A stretch of 64,000 nt of DNA from Bufo bufo (GCF_905171765.1 NC_053390.1:210247359-210311358); one strand, 5' to 3'; numbered from the stretch's first letter, positions 46,439-57,037 are shown. Notes: a model not told the origin generated them from the letters alone. Program-made: numbers and translations.

Positions 46439-46522
46439 GCTGGATTCTAGATAGGCAGAAAGAAAAAGTAAATTTTTTCATTTTTTTTCTTTCTACCTAC
46501 ACAAAATAAGGGCCAGATATAA
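46439..46522 (-). promoter_or_regulatory. Untranslated leader with primer-binding region
   Basis: 84 bases between the 5' LTR and the gag ATG. The primer-binding site must lie at the LTR edge (minus strand TTATATCTGGCCCTTATT), but I cannot assign the tRNA. Copy 1 has lost this segment. Confidence 0.5.
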
Positions 46523-47167
46523 TGTCATGACCGGCGTCACGCAAAGGGAGGGAAATGGGAAGGCCCTGTCCAAGGGAGAGGTAAAGGTGGTGACCCCTGA
46601 CTCACCTTGAGGCTGGCACCTGACTGCCCTCGCGTCCCTAGACGGGTTTCTCATCCGTACGCTGATCACGTGCCTAAACCCTGGCTTTCCCTAAGATGAG
46701 CCCTACGTAGTGAACGGGGCGGTGGAAACACTAGTCCGCACCACTGACACTAAAAGGAAAACACCAAGGAGAGGACAGACAACACAGACAAAACATATAA
46801 TCCCAGGTGGACGACAACTGCAGACAACAAAAGTCCAACAGGGATCCGGAGGGTAACGTTCTGGAACAACAACCAGGGAACACAGCTCCAGTGGGTCAGT
46901 ATAGAAGTCCAGGCAGGAAGCTCTATATCTGGCAACCAGAGAAGTGGGAGAGGGGAATATAAGGAGGTCGGGAGTGCTGGACAAGAAACAGCTGAGGAGA
47001 AGGAGCTACGGATCCCTGAGTGAGCCAAAAAGGGTTGCAAGGCAAACCCAGAAAGCTACCATTAAGAATTAGCACTATCTTTATACATAGAGCGCGCAGC
47101 CACCCGCTGCGACTTCCTGACCCCGGGTATAACGGAGTCAGGTGTGGCTCTTGACACCCTCGTGACA
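46523..47167 (-). repeat. 5' LTR of chromovirus copy 2
   Basis: Complete 645-bp LTR, TGTCA...TGACA, similar to 41673-42338. It lacks about 20 bases (CGATCACATACG region) near its internal end. Confidence 0.92.
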
Positions 47168-47184
47168 TGTGTACAGTTCTTTGC

Positions 47185-47795
47185 TCCTGTGAAAAAGGGC
47201 AGACATATCAGTGCTGGACAGAGTTTAGAGGAGGGCAACTAAACTAATAACTGGAATGGGTGGACTACACTACCCAGAAAGATTATCAAAATTAGAGTTA
47301 TTCACTTTAGAAAAAAGACGACTGAGGGGAGATCTAATAACCATGTATAAATATATCAGGGGTCAGTACAGAGATCATCATCTATTTATCCCCAGGGCTG
47401 TGATGTGACAAAGGGACATCCTCTGCATCTGGAGTAAAGAAGGTTTCTACACACACCTAGAAGAGGATTCTTTACGGTAAGAGCAGTGAGACTATGAAAC
47501 TCTCTGCCTGAGGAGGTGTTGATGGTGAGTTCACTAAAAGAGTTCAAGAGGGGCCTGGATGTATTTCTAGAGTGTAATAATATTACAGGCTATAGCTACT
47601 AGAGATGGGTTGTTGATTCAGGGAGTTATTCTGATTGCCTAATTGGAGTCGGGAAGGATTTTTCCCCCCTGAAATGAGGAAAATTGACTTATACCTTACA
47701 GTTTTTTTTTTGCCTTCCTCTGGATGAACTTGCAAGATAACAGGCCAAACTGGATGGACAGATGTCTTTTTTCAGCCTTACAAACTATGTTACTA
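47185..47795 (+). mobile_element. CR1/L2-type LINE, 3'-end fragment
   Basis: 5'-truncated LINE tail. Decayed frames correspond to the ORF2 C-terminus ([21 protein letters not shown] near 47310, FKRGLDVFL-like near 47550). The 3' UTR with AACTGGATGGACAGATGTC ends in ACTATGTTACTATG, the short tandem tail of this LINE group. Different subfamily from the copy at 4359-7158. Confidence 0.75.
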
Positions 47796-47905
47796 TGTAA
47801 GTGATGCCAATCCTGGTCACTGCTAGTGGGTGCCTGCTATATTATGCAGCCAGCACCCACCAAGTATGGAACAAGCTCAGTGTGTGAGCCCGTTCCATAC
47901 ATCTC

Positions 47906-48020
47906 CTTAAAGGTTTTGTGCAGCGAATACATAGTGATGACCTATCCTCAGGATAGATCATCAACATCTGATCGCTAGGGGGTCAGACACCTGTTATTTT
48001 CACTGATCAAGTTTTTGAAG
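47906..48020. mobile_element. T2-like element, left half
   Basis: After TTAA, AGGTTTTGTGCAGCG leads into GATGACCTATCCTCAGGATAGATCATCAACATC, the same core as 32072-32460. It is cut off where hAT-related sequence begins. Confidence 0.55.
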
Positions 48021-48026
48021 AGGAGG

Positions 48027-48566
48027 CTGTATAACTAAAGTTGACCCCGGACCTGAACCCCATTGAAGTCAATGGGGACCCAAACTTTTGAGCACTAAAA
48101 TGGCTCTAAAAATGTCATGGAAAGGGCTAGATGGCTGCAAATGCCAGCAAAATGTGGTTAAGAGCATGGCAAGTGCTCTGCAAACAATTGTGGATAGAGA
48201 AATTACTTTAAATAACATAAAATACGTAAAAATAAAAAATAATAATCTTGATCTAGGAGGACATGGGCCATATGGAGTAGGAGGTTGAGGTGGCGGTGTA
48301 GGTGGAAGTTGTGGTGGAGGAGTTTGTTTTGTTTTTTTTTAAATTAGGGTACACCCCAAAACATTGGCAAATATAACCTGTGATAACCCCCTCCAGTCGT
48401 GCTCAACACACGTTCAGACAATACACTGGCTGCAGGGCATGCCAGCACCTCCAAGACGTAAAGGGCGAGCTCAGGTCATGTGCCCAATTTGGAGACCCAG
48501 AAGTTGAAGGGGGCAGACCCATCAGTCAGTTCGTGTAGGCGTGTGCACACATATTGCCCCACCATG
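48027..48566 (-). pseudogene. hAT element 3' end and transposase C-terminus, partial copy
   Basis: The non-coding 3' end (48027-48350) is similar to 49625-49800 (ATAAAATACGTA, then a GGAGG-rich stretch, then TTAGGGTACACYCC). On the minus strand the transposase C-terminus follows: GSAPFNFWVSKLGT, a TGA where tryptophan is expected, then PELALYVLEVLACPAASVLSERV, the hAT dimerisation region. It keeps about 19 residues that the main copy has lost. It ends abruptly at ACCATGT (48567), where 18S-rRNA-like sequence begins. Confidence 0.8.
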
Positions 48567-48890
48567 TCGCACGTCCCCGTGATGTTCACGATCCAATTGG
48601 ATATCTGCTCTATCAACTTTCGATATTCTTTTCTGCGCCTACTATGTTGATCACGGTTAGGGAATCTGGGTTCCACGCTGGAGAGGGAGCGTGAGAAAGG
48701 GATAGCACACCCAAGGGAGATCAATGGATGAACTTTAATTGTGATCAAGTGGAAATGTGGGAGAAGCTATTAAAACGGAAGAATTGAAGGAAAGGAGGGG
48801 GCGCGCGGGAATTACCCACTCCCGACTCGGGGAGGTAGTGACGATAAATAACAAAACAGGACTCTTAAGATGCCCTGTTATTGGAATGAT
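48567..48890 (+). rRNA. 18S rRNA-derived segment, unit 1
   Basis: Plus-strand blocks agree with the 5' domain of eukaryotic 18S rRNA in the correct order: TCGCACGTCCCCGTGATG, CTATCAACTTTCGAT (48610), CATCCAAGGGAG-like, then GCGCGCGGGAATTACCCACT, CCCGACTCGGGGAGGTAGTG, ACGATAAATAACAAAACAGG and TTGGAATGA. About 80 bases of unrelated sequence are inserted between the CCAAGGGAG block and the GCGCGC block. It cannot function as rRNA. The left edge joins hAT coding sequence directly. Confidence 0.85.
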
Positions 48891-48944
48891 TAAAAAAACA
48901 TTATAAGGAATGTCACTGGGGTATTTTGGATTTGGAAACGTTAG

Positions 48945-49247
48945 ACAGGAGAGGCCCTGCTGCCGCTTTGTTGACTCTAGATAACTTCTGCCTGATCGCA
49001 CGTCCCAGTGACGTCCACAATCCATTTGGATATCTTCTCTATCAACTTTCGATGTTCTTTTCTGAGCCTACCATGTTGATCACGGTTATCGGCGAATCAG
49101 GGTTCCACGCTGGAGAGGGAGCGTGAGAACGAGATACCGCATCCAAGGGAGGTCAATGGATGAAATTAAATGTTGATCGAGAGGAAAAGTGGGACAAATT
49201 ATTGAAGCCGAAGCTTACAAGTAAAGGAGGTGGCGCGCATCAATTAA
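48945..49247 (+). rRNA. 18S rRNA-derived segment, unit 2
   Basis: Second unit, starting a little further upstream in 18S: CTGCCGCTTTGTTGACTCTA, GATAAC, TGATCGCACGTC, CTATCAACTTTCGATG (49039, 429 bases after unit 1), CCTACCATGTTGATCACGG, GGCGAATCAGGGTTC, GGAGAGGGAGCGTGAGAACG and CGCATCCAAGGGAGG. The same 80-base insert follows as in unit 1, so the insert predates the duplication. It ends at GGCGCGCATCAATTA and passes into the 92-bp tandem repeat. Confidence 0.85.
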
Positions 49248-49274
49248 AGAAGAATTTTTGAAATTTAATGCCCT

Positions 49275-49640
49275 GTCACCTATGCAGAGCAGGGGTTTGT
49301 ATACGGCAAAATTGGTAAAATGTCACCTGACAATGTAACAGATGATTTTTAGAAATGTATGTCCCCATCACCTATGCAGAGCAGGGGTTTAATCACGGCA
49401 AAAATTGTCAAATGTCACCCAAGAATGTAACAGACAAATTAGTGAAATGTTTTTACCTGTCAACTAGGTATAGCCAGGGGTATATCACAGCCAAAAATTG
49501 GTGAATTTCACCCGAGAATGTAACAGACAAATTAGTGAAATGTTTTTACCTGTCTACTAGTTATAGCAGTGGTATATCACACCCAAAAATTTGTGAATTT
49601 CCCCCGAATATATAACAGACAAATTAGTGAAATGACATAA
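49275..49640. repeat. About 92-bp tandem repeat, hAT 3' side
   Basis: Four units. CCTATGCAGA starts at 49279 and 49371, and CAGACAAATTAGTGAAATG recurs at 49431, 49524 and 49616 (93 and 92 apart). The array lies between the 18S-like units and the hAT 3' end. Confidence 0.88.
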
Positions 49641-52600
49641 AATAAAATACGTACAAATAAAAAATAAATAAACTTGATTTATGAGGTGGAGGTCCATATG
49701 CAGTAGGAGTTTGAGGAGGCGGTGGACGTAGCGGTGTAGGTGGAAGCGGCAGTGGAGGAGGATGAGGTAGCCAGCACTGGTTTTTGGTTTTAATTTTTTT
49801 TTTTATTAGGGTACACTCCAAAAGAGTGGGAAATATCCAAAATACAACAATGAGCAATTGCTCTGTAGTATAACAATGGCTGGTTAAGGCCGGTATACGT
49901 TCAGACAATACACTGGCTGCAGGGCAGGCCAGCATCTCCAAGGTGTAAAGGGCAAGCTCAGGCCCTGTGCAGGCATGTGCACACATACTGCTCCACCATG
50001 TTGCTGAAATGCTGCCTCCTGCTAAGACGTTCCATATTAGCTGGTGGTGCTGGTTGTTGTGGCGTGCTGACAAAGCTTTTCCACATTTCGGCTATGCTAA
50101 CCCTGCCTTCTGAGGTGCTGGTGGTGCCCAAGCTGCATTGGCGGACTCTTCCTCCTCCTCTGCCTTCGCCTTGTGCTTCCACTGTGCCCCCGCTGTCAGG
50201 TGGGAATGCCACCAGCAGCGCGTCTACCAGCGTGCGCTTGTTCTTCGCGCATCTTACGATCATGCTCCAGTGACGGAATTAAGGACGGTACGTTGTTCTT
50301 GTAACGGGGATCCAGCAGTGTGGCCACCCAGTAATCAGCACAAGGTAGAATGTGGGCAACTCGGCGGTCGTTGCAGAGACAATGCAGCATGTAATCGCTC
50401 ATGTGTGCCAGGCTGCCCAGAGGCAACGAAAAGCTGTCCTCTGTGGGAGGTGTATCGGCTGTGTCCTCTGTATCCCCCCAGCCACGCACCAGTGATGGCC
50501 ATGAGCTGGTTTGGGTGCCACCCTGCTGTGAACACGGTTCCTCCTCCTCCATCTCCTTCTCCTCATCCTCCACCTCGTCATCCTCCAGAACTGTGCCCTG
50601 GCTGGAAAATTGTGTACCTGACGTTTGTGGGTGCAGGAACCCACCCTCGGAGCCACTTGCGAATGACTGGCCGGAAACCCTATGAAATGATTCCTCTTCC
50701 TCCTCCTCCTGTGCCACATCCTCTTCCATCATCGCCAACAGCGTTTTTTCAAGGAGGCATAGAAGTGGGAAAGTAACGCTGAGAACGGCGTTATCGGCAC
50801 TGGCCATGTTGGTAGAGTACTCTAAACAGCGCAACAAGGAACACAGGTCTCGCATGAAGGCCCAGTCATTGGTGGTGAAGTGGTGCTGTTCCGCAGAGCG
50901 ACTCACCCGTGCGTGCTGCAGCTGAAACTCCACTATCGCCTGCTGCTGCTCGCACAGTCTGGCCAGCATGTGCAAGGTGGAGTTCCACCTTGTGGGCACG
51001 TCGCATATGAGGCGGTGAGCGGGAAGGCCGAAGTTACGCTGCAGCGCTGACAGGCAAGCAGCAGCAGGGTGAGAACGCTGAAAGCGCGCACAGACCGCCC
51101 ACACTTTATGCAGCAGCTCTAAAATATCGGGGTCATTTTTAAGGAACCTCTGCACCACCAAATTCAGCACATGCGCCAGGCAAGGGATGTGCGTCAAACC
51201 GGCTAGTCCCAGAGCTGCTATGAGATTTCTCCCATTATCGCACACCACCAGACCGGGCTTGAGGCTCACTGGCACGAACCACTCATCGGTCTGTTGATCA
51301 AGGCCCGTCCACAGCTCCTGCGCGGTGTGGGGTTTGTCCCCCAAACAGATACGTTTTTAAACTGCCTGCGCTGATGTTGGTGGTGAAGGTGTTACGCTGA
51401 CCGGATGAGGAGCCGGTAGAGGATGAGGAAGCGGAGTAGGAGGATGAAGCAACAGGAGGCAAACTGAAGCGTCCTGCAATCCTCGGTGGTGGAAGGACAT
51501 GCGCCAAACGGCTATCCGCCTCAGGCCCAGCCACCACTGCATTTACTCAGTGTGCTGTTAGGGAGATATAACGTCCCTGACCATGCTTACTGGTCCACTT
51601 ATCCGTAGTTAGGTGGACCTTGCCACAGATGGTGTTGCACACCTGATTTTGTCCCCCACTTGGTTGTGCAGGGAAGGGTGGGTAGGGGGGTACTTCCTCT
51701 TCCACTCCAGTGTTTGGGACATGGAGAGCTGAAAGTTTCCTTGGGACATTGTGGAGATGCTTGGTGACCCAGGTGGTGGTGTTGCTGGCACATCCTCTGT
51801 TTGTGGGGTGGCAGGTGCCGCTGTCACTCCAGAGGTGGATGAAGAGGAAGCAGGAGGAGCCAGAGACCTTTTTTGGTTTTTGAGGTGTCTACTCCACTGT
51901 AGCTCGTGCTTTGTACTTAGATGCCTGGTCATGCAGGTTGTGCTCAGGTTGAGAACGTTTATGCTTCGCTTCAGGCTCTGATTGCACAGCGTGCAGACCA
52001 CTCGTGTCTTGTCGTCAGCACATTGTCTGAAGAACTGCCACGCCAGGGAACTCCTTGGAGCTGGCTTTGGTGTGCTCGGTCCCTTGCTGTGGTTGGGCAG
52101 TAGCAGGCGTACTGTCTAGACTCTAGAGGACGACCGTTCCACTTTTGCACCCTGCTCCCTCTTCTGCTGTGCTGGTGGCTCTGTGCGACCACCGCCTCTT
52201 CCTCCGAACTACACAGGTCACTCACATGACCTTGATTCCTTGTGGGGTTGAGGACCTCATCGTCCTCCACATCATCTTCCACCCAGTCTTCACCCCTGCC
52301 CTCCTTGTTGGTCTGCACACTTTTGAAAGCCACAGAAGTTGGCACCTGTGTTTCGTCATCCGTGCTGATGTAGTCCTCCCATGTACTCATCTTGAAACAT
52401 AAGTGGTTGGGCATCAGTGCACTCAATCTCTTCCACTTCTGGGGCAGGGCTAGGTGGATGGCCCTGGGAAAGCCTGCTAGCAAAGTCATCAAAAAGCAGA
52501 AGAGACTGATGCATGACTTGGGGCTCAGACTGCTTGGCTGATTTGCAAGGGGGTGAGGTGAAAGAATGATGGACATCGGCTGCAGGTGCAAACTCTGATC

Positions 52601-52907
52601 TTTGAGCAGGAGACTGGTTGGGAGACAATGTAAAGGAACTGGAGGCACTGTCAGCAACCCAATCTACTATCGCCTGTACTTGTTCTGGCCTCACCATTAG
52701 TAGAGCCGCATTAGGCCCGACCAAATACCGCTGAAGGTTCTGTAGCCTACTCGCACCTGAGGAAGGTGTTTCACTTGTGCGTGTAGCTGGCACAGATCGA
52801 CCACGTCCTCTCCCTGCAACAGTAGCTCCACCAGCAGCACCACGACCGGGGCGACGTACCTTATTTGACACTCTTCTCATATTTCTCAAATTTAGGATCT
52901 TGCCCAA
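49641..52907 (-). mobile_element. hAT transposon body with BED-type transposase
   Basis: Minus-strand hAT-superfamily element comprising the transposase pseudogene (49860-52907) and about 220 bases of 3' non-coding GGAGG-rich sequence. Three 102-bp repeats lie on its 5' side and four 92-bp repeats on its 3' side. I could not identify 8-bp target duplications or the short terminal inverted repeats with confidence, so the outer borders are approximate. Confidence 0.8.
49860..52907 (-). pseudogene. hAT transposase (ZBED-like), broken into several frames
   Basis: hAT transposases move DNA through a DDE active site split by a helical insertion and dimerise through the C-terminus. The N-terminal part (from ATG 52907) is a basic, low-complexity stretch. 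A BED zinc finger lies near 51920-52040 (AWQFFRQCADDKTR, VCTLCNQ ... MTRHLSTKH). The first catalytic motif is HLTTDKWTSKHGQGRYISLT (about 51560-51620). The open stretch 50196-51344 has VVCDNGRNL with the second aspartate, CLAHVLNLVVQRFL and DVPTRWNSTLHMLARL, then an acidic loop (EEEEEE). The end, near 49880-49960, is PELALYTLEMLACPAASVLSER. Frames change near 52380, 52000 and 50260, with stops between; about 57 bases before PELAL are deleted. Domain order is intact and the lesions are few. Confidence 0.9.
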
Positions 52908-53195
52908 AATGGGTGTTTTTTTTAACAGAATAGAACAACAGTATCTAACGCGTGTATTTCACACTGACAGATGCAGCAAAGGCTGCAATATTAAGTACTT
53001 TGCCCAAAATGGGTGTTTTTTTTAAACCCAGATTATTATTGCTGCATTTCAAGCTTGTATCTCACACTGACAGATGCAGCCAAGGCTGCAAATTTTGTAT
53101 TTGATCCAAAATGGGTGTTTTTTTAATAACAGAATAGAACACCACTATCTAACGCGTGTATTTCACACTGACAGATGCAGCAAAGGCTGCAAAAT
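52908..53195. repeat. About 102-bp tandem repeat, hAT 5' side
   Basis: Three units with CCCAAAATGGGTGTTTTTTT and ACACTGACAGATGCAGC, the latter starting at 52961, 53064 and 53165. The first unit runs up to the transposase ATG, so any promoter would lie in or beyond the array. Confidence 0.9.
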
Positions 53196-53770
53196 TTAGT
53201 TTTAAGTATAACCTGTATGTTGTGCACAGGCATTTTGGGGGGCCATTATACGGGAGGGATAACCCTTTAACCACAAGCACTTTTCCACTATCTTTTGAAA
53301 AGACACAAGAACAGCGCAAAATCACAAAACGTTGCGAATTGTTCAGCAAGAACTGTGTACGCCAAACTTTGTGAGTTTCCAGCCAGAATTCTGTAACAAA
53401 TGGAATGATTAACTGCCATTATTTCCAAAATAGTTCCTGGGCTGCCTAAGAACACATTCTTACCAAGACTACAGGGTACTCTGAGTAGATTGTGGGTGAT
53501 TCGGCAGATAGAGGGAGCGGTCTTTCTTGTTTAGCAACACACATCTTGGACCAACTATCAGCATTGGAAAATGTTGATAGAAAGGTGAACGATGTGGAAA
53601 AAAAGATGTAAGGAAGGTTTTAAATTAAACTGCATATTATTGTAGGCAGTTTTCATAGTATTGCCGAAATCATTGTTTAGAGTCTATAGGCATTCTTTTA
53701 TTTATAGGTCTGGATGCTATTCTAGATGCTGCCATTTTTGGAAATGTTTACCAGCAAAGTAATGGCTGTC
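53196..53770. other. Gene-free stretch
   Basis: Possibly the outer 5' end of the hAT element on its left side. No other feature was recognised. Confidence 0.35.
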
Positions 53771-53773
53771 TAA

Positions 53774-54073
53774 GGCTCTTTCACACTTGCGTTCTTTTCT
53801 TCCGGCATAGAGTTCCGTCGTCGGGGCTCTATGCCGGAAGAATCCTGATCAGTTTTATCCTAATGCATTCTGAATGGAGAGAAATCCGTTCAGGATGCAT
53901 CAGGATGTCTTCAGTTCCGGACCGGAACATTTTTTGACCGGAGAAAATACCGCAGCATGCTGCGCTTTTTGCTCCGGTCAAAAATCCTGAACACTTGCCG
54001 CAAGGCCGGATCCGGAATTAATGCCCATTGAAAGGCATTGATCCGGACTTAAGCTAAACGTGTGAAAGAGCCC
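53774..54073. mobile_element. Harbinger-like MITE, 300 bp, TAA target duplication
   Basis: The termini GGCTCTTTCACACTTGCG and CGTGTGAAAGAGCCC are flanked by TAA (53771-53773, 54074-54076). The interior is palindromic (TTTTTGACCGGAGAAAATAC against GCTCCGGTCAAAAA). Related to 9976-10498. Confidence 0.85.
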
Positions 54074-54076
54074 TAA

Positions 54077-54735
54077 ATGCCACGTTATATACTGAGAAAA
54101 TGAAGCCTTAGAAACTGAACACAAATTAGGTCTCTCTGGAATCCTGTCATTGTCACACAGTGTCCATGAATCATAGTAATGATTTCTCTTTATCTTGATG
54201 CAAAAAGGATAAAAGTGATAATCGGGACAGATATTGAACAATGTCAGGAAGCAGAAAGCCGCAGTGTACAACTTACTTGCTGATGACGCAGTGAGGCCTC
54301 TTGTGTATTTAAGCAAATTTGTTTGCAGAGCAGTTAGAGTGGAAGGAAGCTCTGTACCAATACAGAGATACTAAATAATTGGAGGCTGAAGTTTAAGATC
54401 AATAGAAGGAACATGAAATGAACTTGGCTGCCTGATCTTAGCAACTGTTTGATAGTAACCAAGAGTAGCCAAACAAAAGAGCACAAACGGCCAAAGACGT
54501 GCTGCCAAAAAGAGCATGTGAATGTCTTGTGTAGTCCCTTCCTTAGAAACAAACATTCAAAGCATCACACGGCATATTATCAGAATGATTCATACAGTAC
54601 AATCTTAACTAAAATCTTAGGGGTTCACCTTTATTAAAATGCAGCACTTTAGTTTTCATCACTGTGAATCTTCAGTCTCCCTGATCCTGTATTTTACATG
54701 CCCCACTTTTCTCCTCAGTGCTGGACACACACATC
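54077..54735. other. Gene-free stretch
   Basis: No supported feature. Short frames on both strands lack family resemblance. Confidence 0.4.
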
Positions 54736-54736
54736 A

Positions 54737-54905
54737 CTATAGTCCAGGGGTAGGCAACCTCCAGCACTCCAGCTGTTGTGAAATTACAACTCCCAGCAAG
54801 CATAATTGCTCTGCTGTTCTCAGAACTCCCATAGAAATGAATGGAGCATGCAGGGAATGGTAGTTTGACAACAGCTGGAGTACTGAAGGTTGCTGATCCC
54901 TGCTA
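54737..54905. mobile_element. Palindromic MITE
   Basis: GGGGTAGGCAACCTCCAGCA and TACAACTCCCAGCAAGCAT pair with GGAATGGTAGTTTGACAACA-type sequence and CTGAAGGTTGCTGATCCCTG at the right. A common amphibian-type short palindrome. Confidence 0.7.
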
Positions 54906-55161
54906 CAGTCTTTCTGCCCACTCTTTCTAGACCAGTAGTCCCCACATGAGGCTCGCAACCCCCTGCTGTGTGGCTTGCCTTGGAAGCTCTGAGTTAGGAA
55001 CATATGTACTGGCAAGTGATATTGTTGCAGACCTATCCTAGATTTACCACCAACGGCAAATGTTTACAATTTCATGTTTTGTTTCTCTACATTCAAAAAA
55101 TTTCTCTCCTCTATTTTTGAGATGGCTGTTGCTCCTGACCATCACTGAAAGTTGTGCACAA
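54906..55161. other. Gene-free stretch
   Basis: No recognised feature. Confidence 0.4.
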
Positions 55162-55391
55162 CAGTCAGGTCCATAAATATTGGGACATTGACACAATTCT
55201 AACATTTTTGGCTCTATGCAAACTGTTGTAATTCCTACACCGTTCACCTGATTTGGATGTAAATACCCTCAAATTAAAGCTGACAGTCTGCAGTTAAAGC
55301 ACATCTTGTTCATTTCAAATCCATTGTGGTGGTTTATAGAGCCAAAAATGTTAGAATCGTGTCTGTCCCAATATTTATGGACCCTACTGTA
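55162..55391. mobile_element. Terminal-repeat-only derivative of the neighbouring Tc1
   Basis: CAGTCAGGTCCATAAATATT at the left and ATATTTATGGACCCTACTG at the right, with about 110-bp arms that match the right terminal repeat at 56835-57035. No coding sequence lies between, so it is a MITE-like deletion product. It directly precedes the Tc1 element of the same family. Confidence 0.8.
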
Positions 55392-55427
55392 TATAAAGTC
55401 GAGGACCTCAGACCTAGACTCTTGTAT

Positions 55428-57035
55428 TGTACATTTTTGGCTCTATACACCACCACAATGGATTTGAATTGAAATTAACTAGATGTGCTTTAACTGCTGA
55501 CTGTCAGCTTTAATTTGAGGGTATTTACATCCATATCAGGTGAATGGTGTAGGAATTACAACAGTTTGCATATGTGCCTCCCACTTGTTAAGGAACCAAA
55601 AGTAATGGGACAATTGGCTTCTCAGCTGTTCCATGGCCAGGTGTGTGTTATTCCCTCATTATCCCAATTACAATGAGCATATAAAAGGTCCAGAGTTCAT
55701 TTCAAGTGTGCTATTTGCATTTGGAATCTGTTGCTGTCAACTCTCAAGATGAGATCCAAAGCGCTGTCACCATCAGTGAAGCAAGCCATCATTAGGCTGA
55801 AAAAACAAAACAAACCCATCAGAGAGATAGCAAAAACATTAGGCGTGGCCAAAACAACTATATGGAACATTCTTAAAAAGAAGGTACGCATCGGTGAGCT
55901 CAGCAACACCAAAAGACCTGGAAGACCGCGGAAAACAATTGTGGTGGATGACCGAAGAATTCTTTCCCTGGTGAATAAAACACCCTTCACAACAGTTGGT
56001 CAGATCAAGAACACTCTCCAGGAGGTAGGTGTATGTGTGTCAAAGTCAACAATCAAGAGAAGACTTTACCAGAGTGAATACAGAGGATTCACCACAAGAT
56101 GTAAACCATTGGTGAGCCTCAAAAACAGGAAGGCCAGATTAGAGTTTGCCAAACATCTAAAAAAAAGCCTTCACAGTTCTGGAACAACATCCTATGGACA
56201 GATGATACCAAGATCAACTTGTACCAGAGTGATGGGAAGAGAAGAGTATGGAGAAGGAAAGGAACTGCTCATGATCCTAAGCATATCACCTCATCAGTGA
56301 AGCATGGTGGTGGTAGTGTCATGGCATGGGCATGTATGGCTGCCAATGGAACTGGTTCTCTTGTATTTATTGATTGTGACTGCTAACAAAAACAGCAGGA
56401 TGAATTCTGAAGTGTTTTGGGCAATATTATCTGCTCATATTCAGCCAAATGCTTCAGAACTCATTGGACGGCGCTTCACAGTGCAGATGGACAATGACCC
56501 AAAGCATACTGCAAAAGCAACCAAAGAGTTTAAGGGAAAGAAGTGGAATGTTATGCAATGGCCAAGTCAATCAGCTGACCTGAAACCGATTGAGCATGCA
56601 TTTCACTTGCTGAAGACAAAACTGAAGGGAAAATGCCCCAAGAACAAACAGGAACTGAAGACAGTTGCAGTAGAGGCCTGGCAGAGCATCACCAGGGATG
56701 AAACCCAGCGTCTAGTGAGGTCTATACGTTCCAGACTTCAGGCTGTAATTGACTGCAAAGGATTTGCAACCAAGTATTAAAAAAAGTGAAAGTTTGATTT
56801 ATCATTATTTTTCTGTCCCATTACTTTTGGTCCCTTAACAAGTGGGAGGCACATATGCAAACTGTTGTAATTCCTACACCGTTCACCTGATTTGGATATA
56901 AATACCCTCTAATTAAAGCTGACAGTCTGCAGGTAAAGCACATCTTGTTTGTTTTATTTCAAATCCATTGTGGTGGTGTATAGAGCCAAAAATGTTAGAA
57001 TTGTGTCGATGTCCCAATATTTATGGACCTGACTG
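55428..57035 (+). mobile_element. Tc1-like transposon (copy E) with about 200-bp terminal repeats
   Basis: The left repeat begins at ACATTTTTGGCTCTATACAC (about 55432) and runs to about 55610. The right repeat runs 56835-57035 and ends GGACCTGACTG before TA. The outermost 30 or so bases of the left repeat are missing. Carries a frameshifted transposase. Confidence 0.85.
55749..56780 (+). pseudogene. Tc1-like transposase, frameshifted (copy E)
   Basis: Near full length (about 340 residues if continuous). ATG 55749 opens a helix-turn-helix region (SPSVKQAIIRLKKQNKPIRE, then LGVAKTTIWNILKKK), a GRPR-type AT-hook (KRPGRPRK) and the second binding domain (SKSTIKRRLYQSEYRG). An extra A in the run near 56160 shifts the frame before WTDDTKINLYQ, the first catalytic aspartate, which lies out of frame. 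A further shift lies near 56390. QMDNDPKHTAKA and LKPIEHAF supply the other two catalytic residues, 33 apart because one codon has been lost relative to DD34E. The C-terminus ends normally at TAA 56778. Confidence 0.9.
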
Positions 57036-57037
57036 TA

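Larger units (their letters stand above)
41673..47167 (-). mobile_element. Ty3/gypsy chromovirus retrotransposon, copy 2
   Basis: Same family and strand as copy 1, with two complete LTRs (41673-42338 and 46523-47167) ending TGTCA...TGACA. Flanking 5-mers are GGTGT and TGTGT, probably a diverged target duplication. Lesions differ from copy 1: stops in Gag and at the protease-reverse transcriptase boundary, an 80-bp deletion in reverse transcriptase and a 1-base deletion before RNase H. Confidence 0.95.

Noticed and set aside
50138..50776. Plus-strand 212-codon frame
   Set aside because: Lies antisense to the hAT transposase open stretch, whose motifs and length are far better supported.
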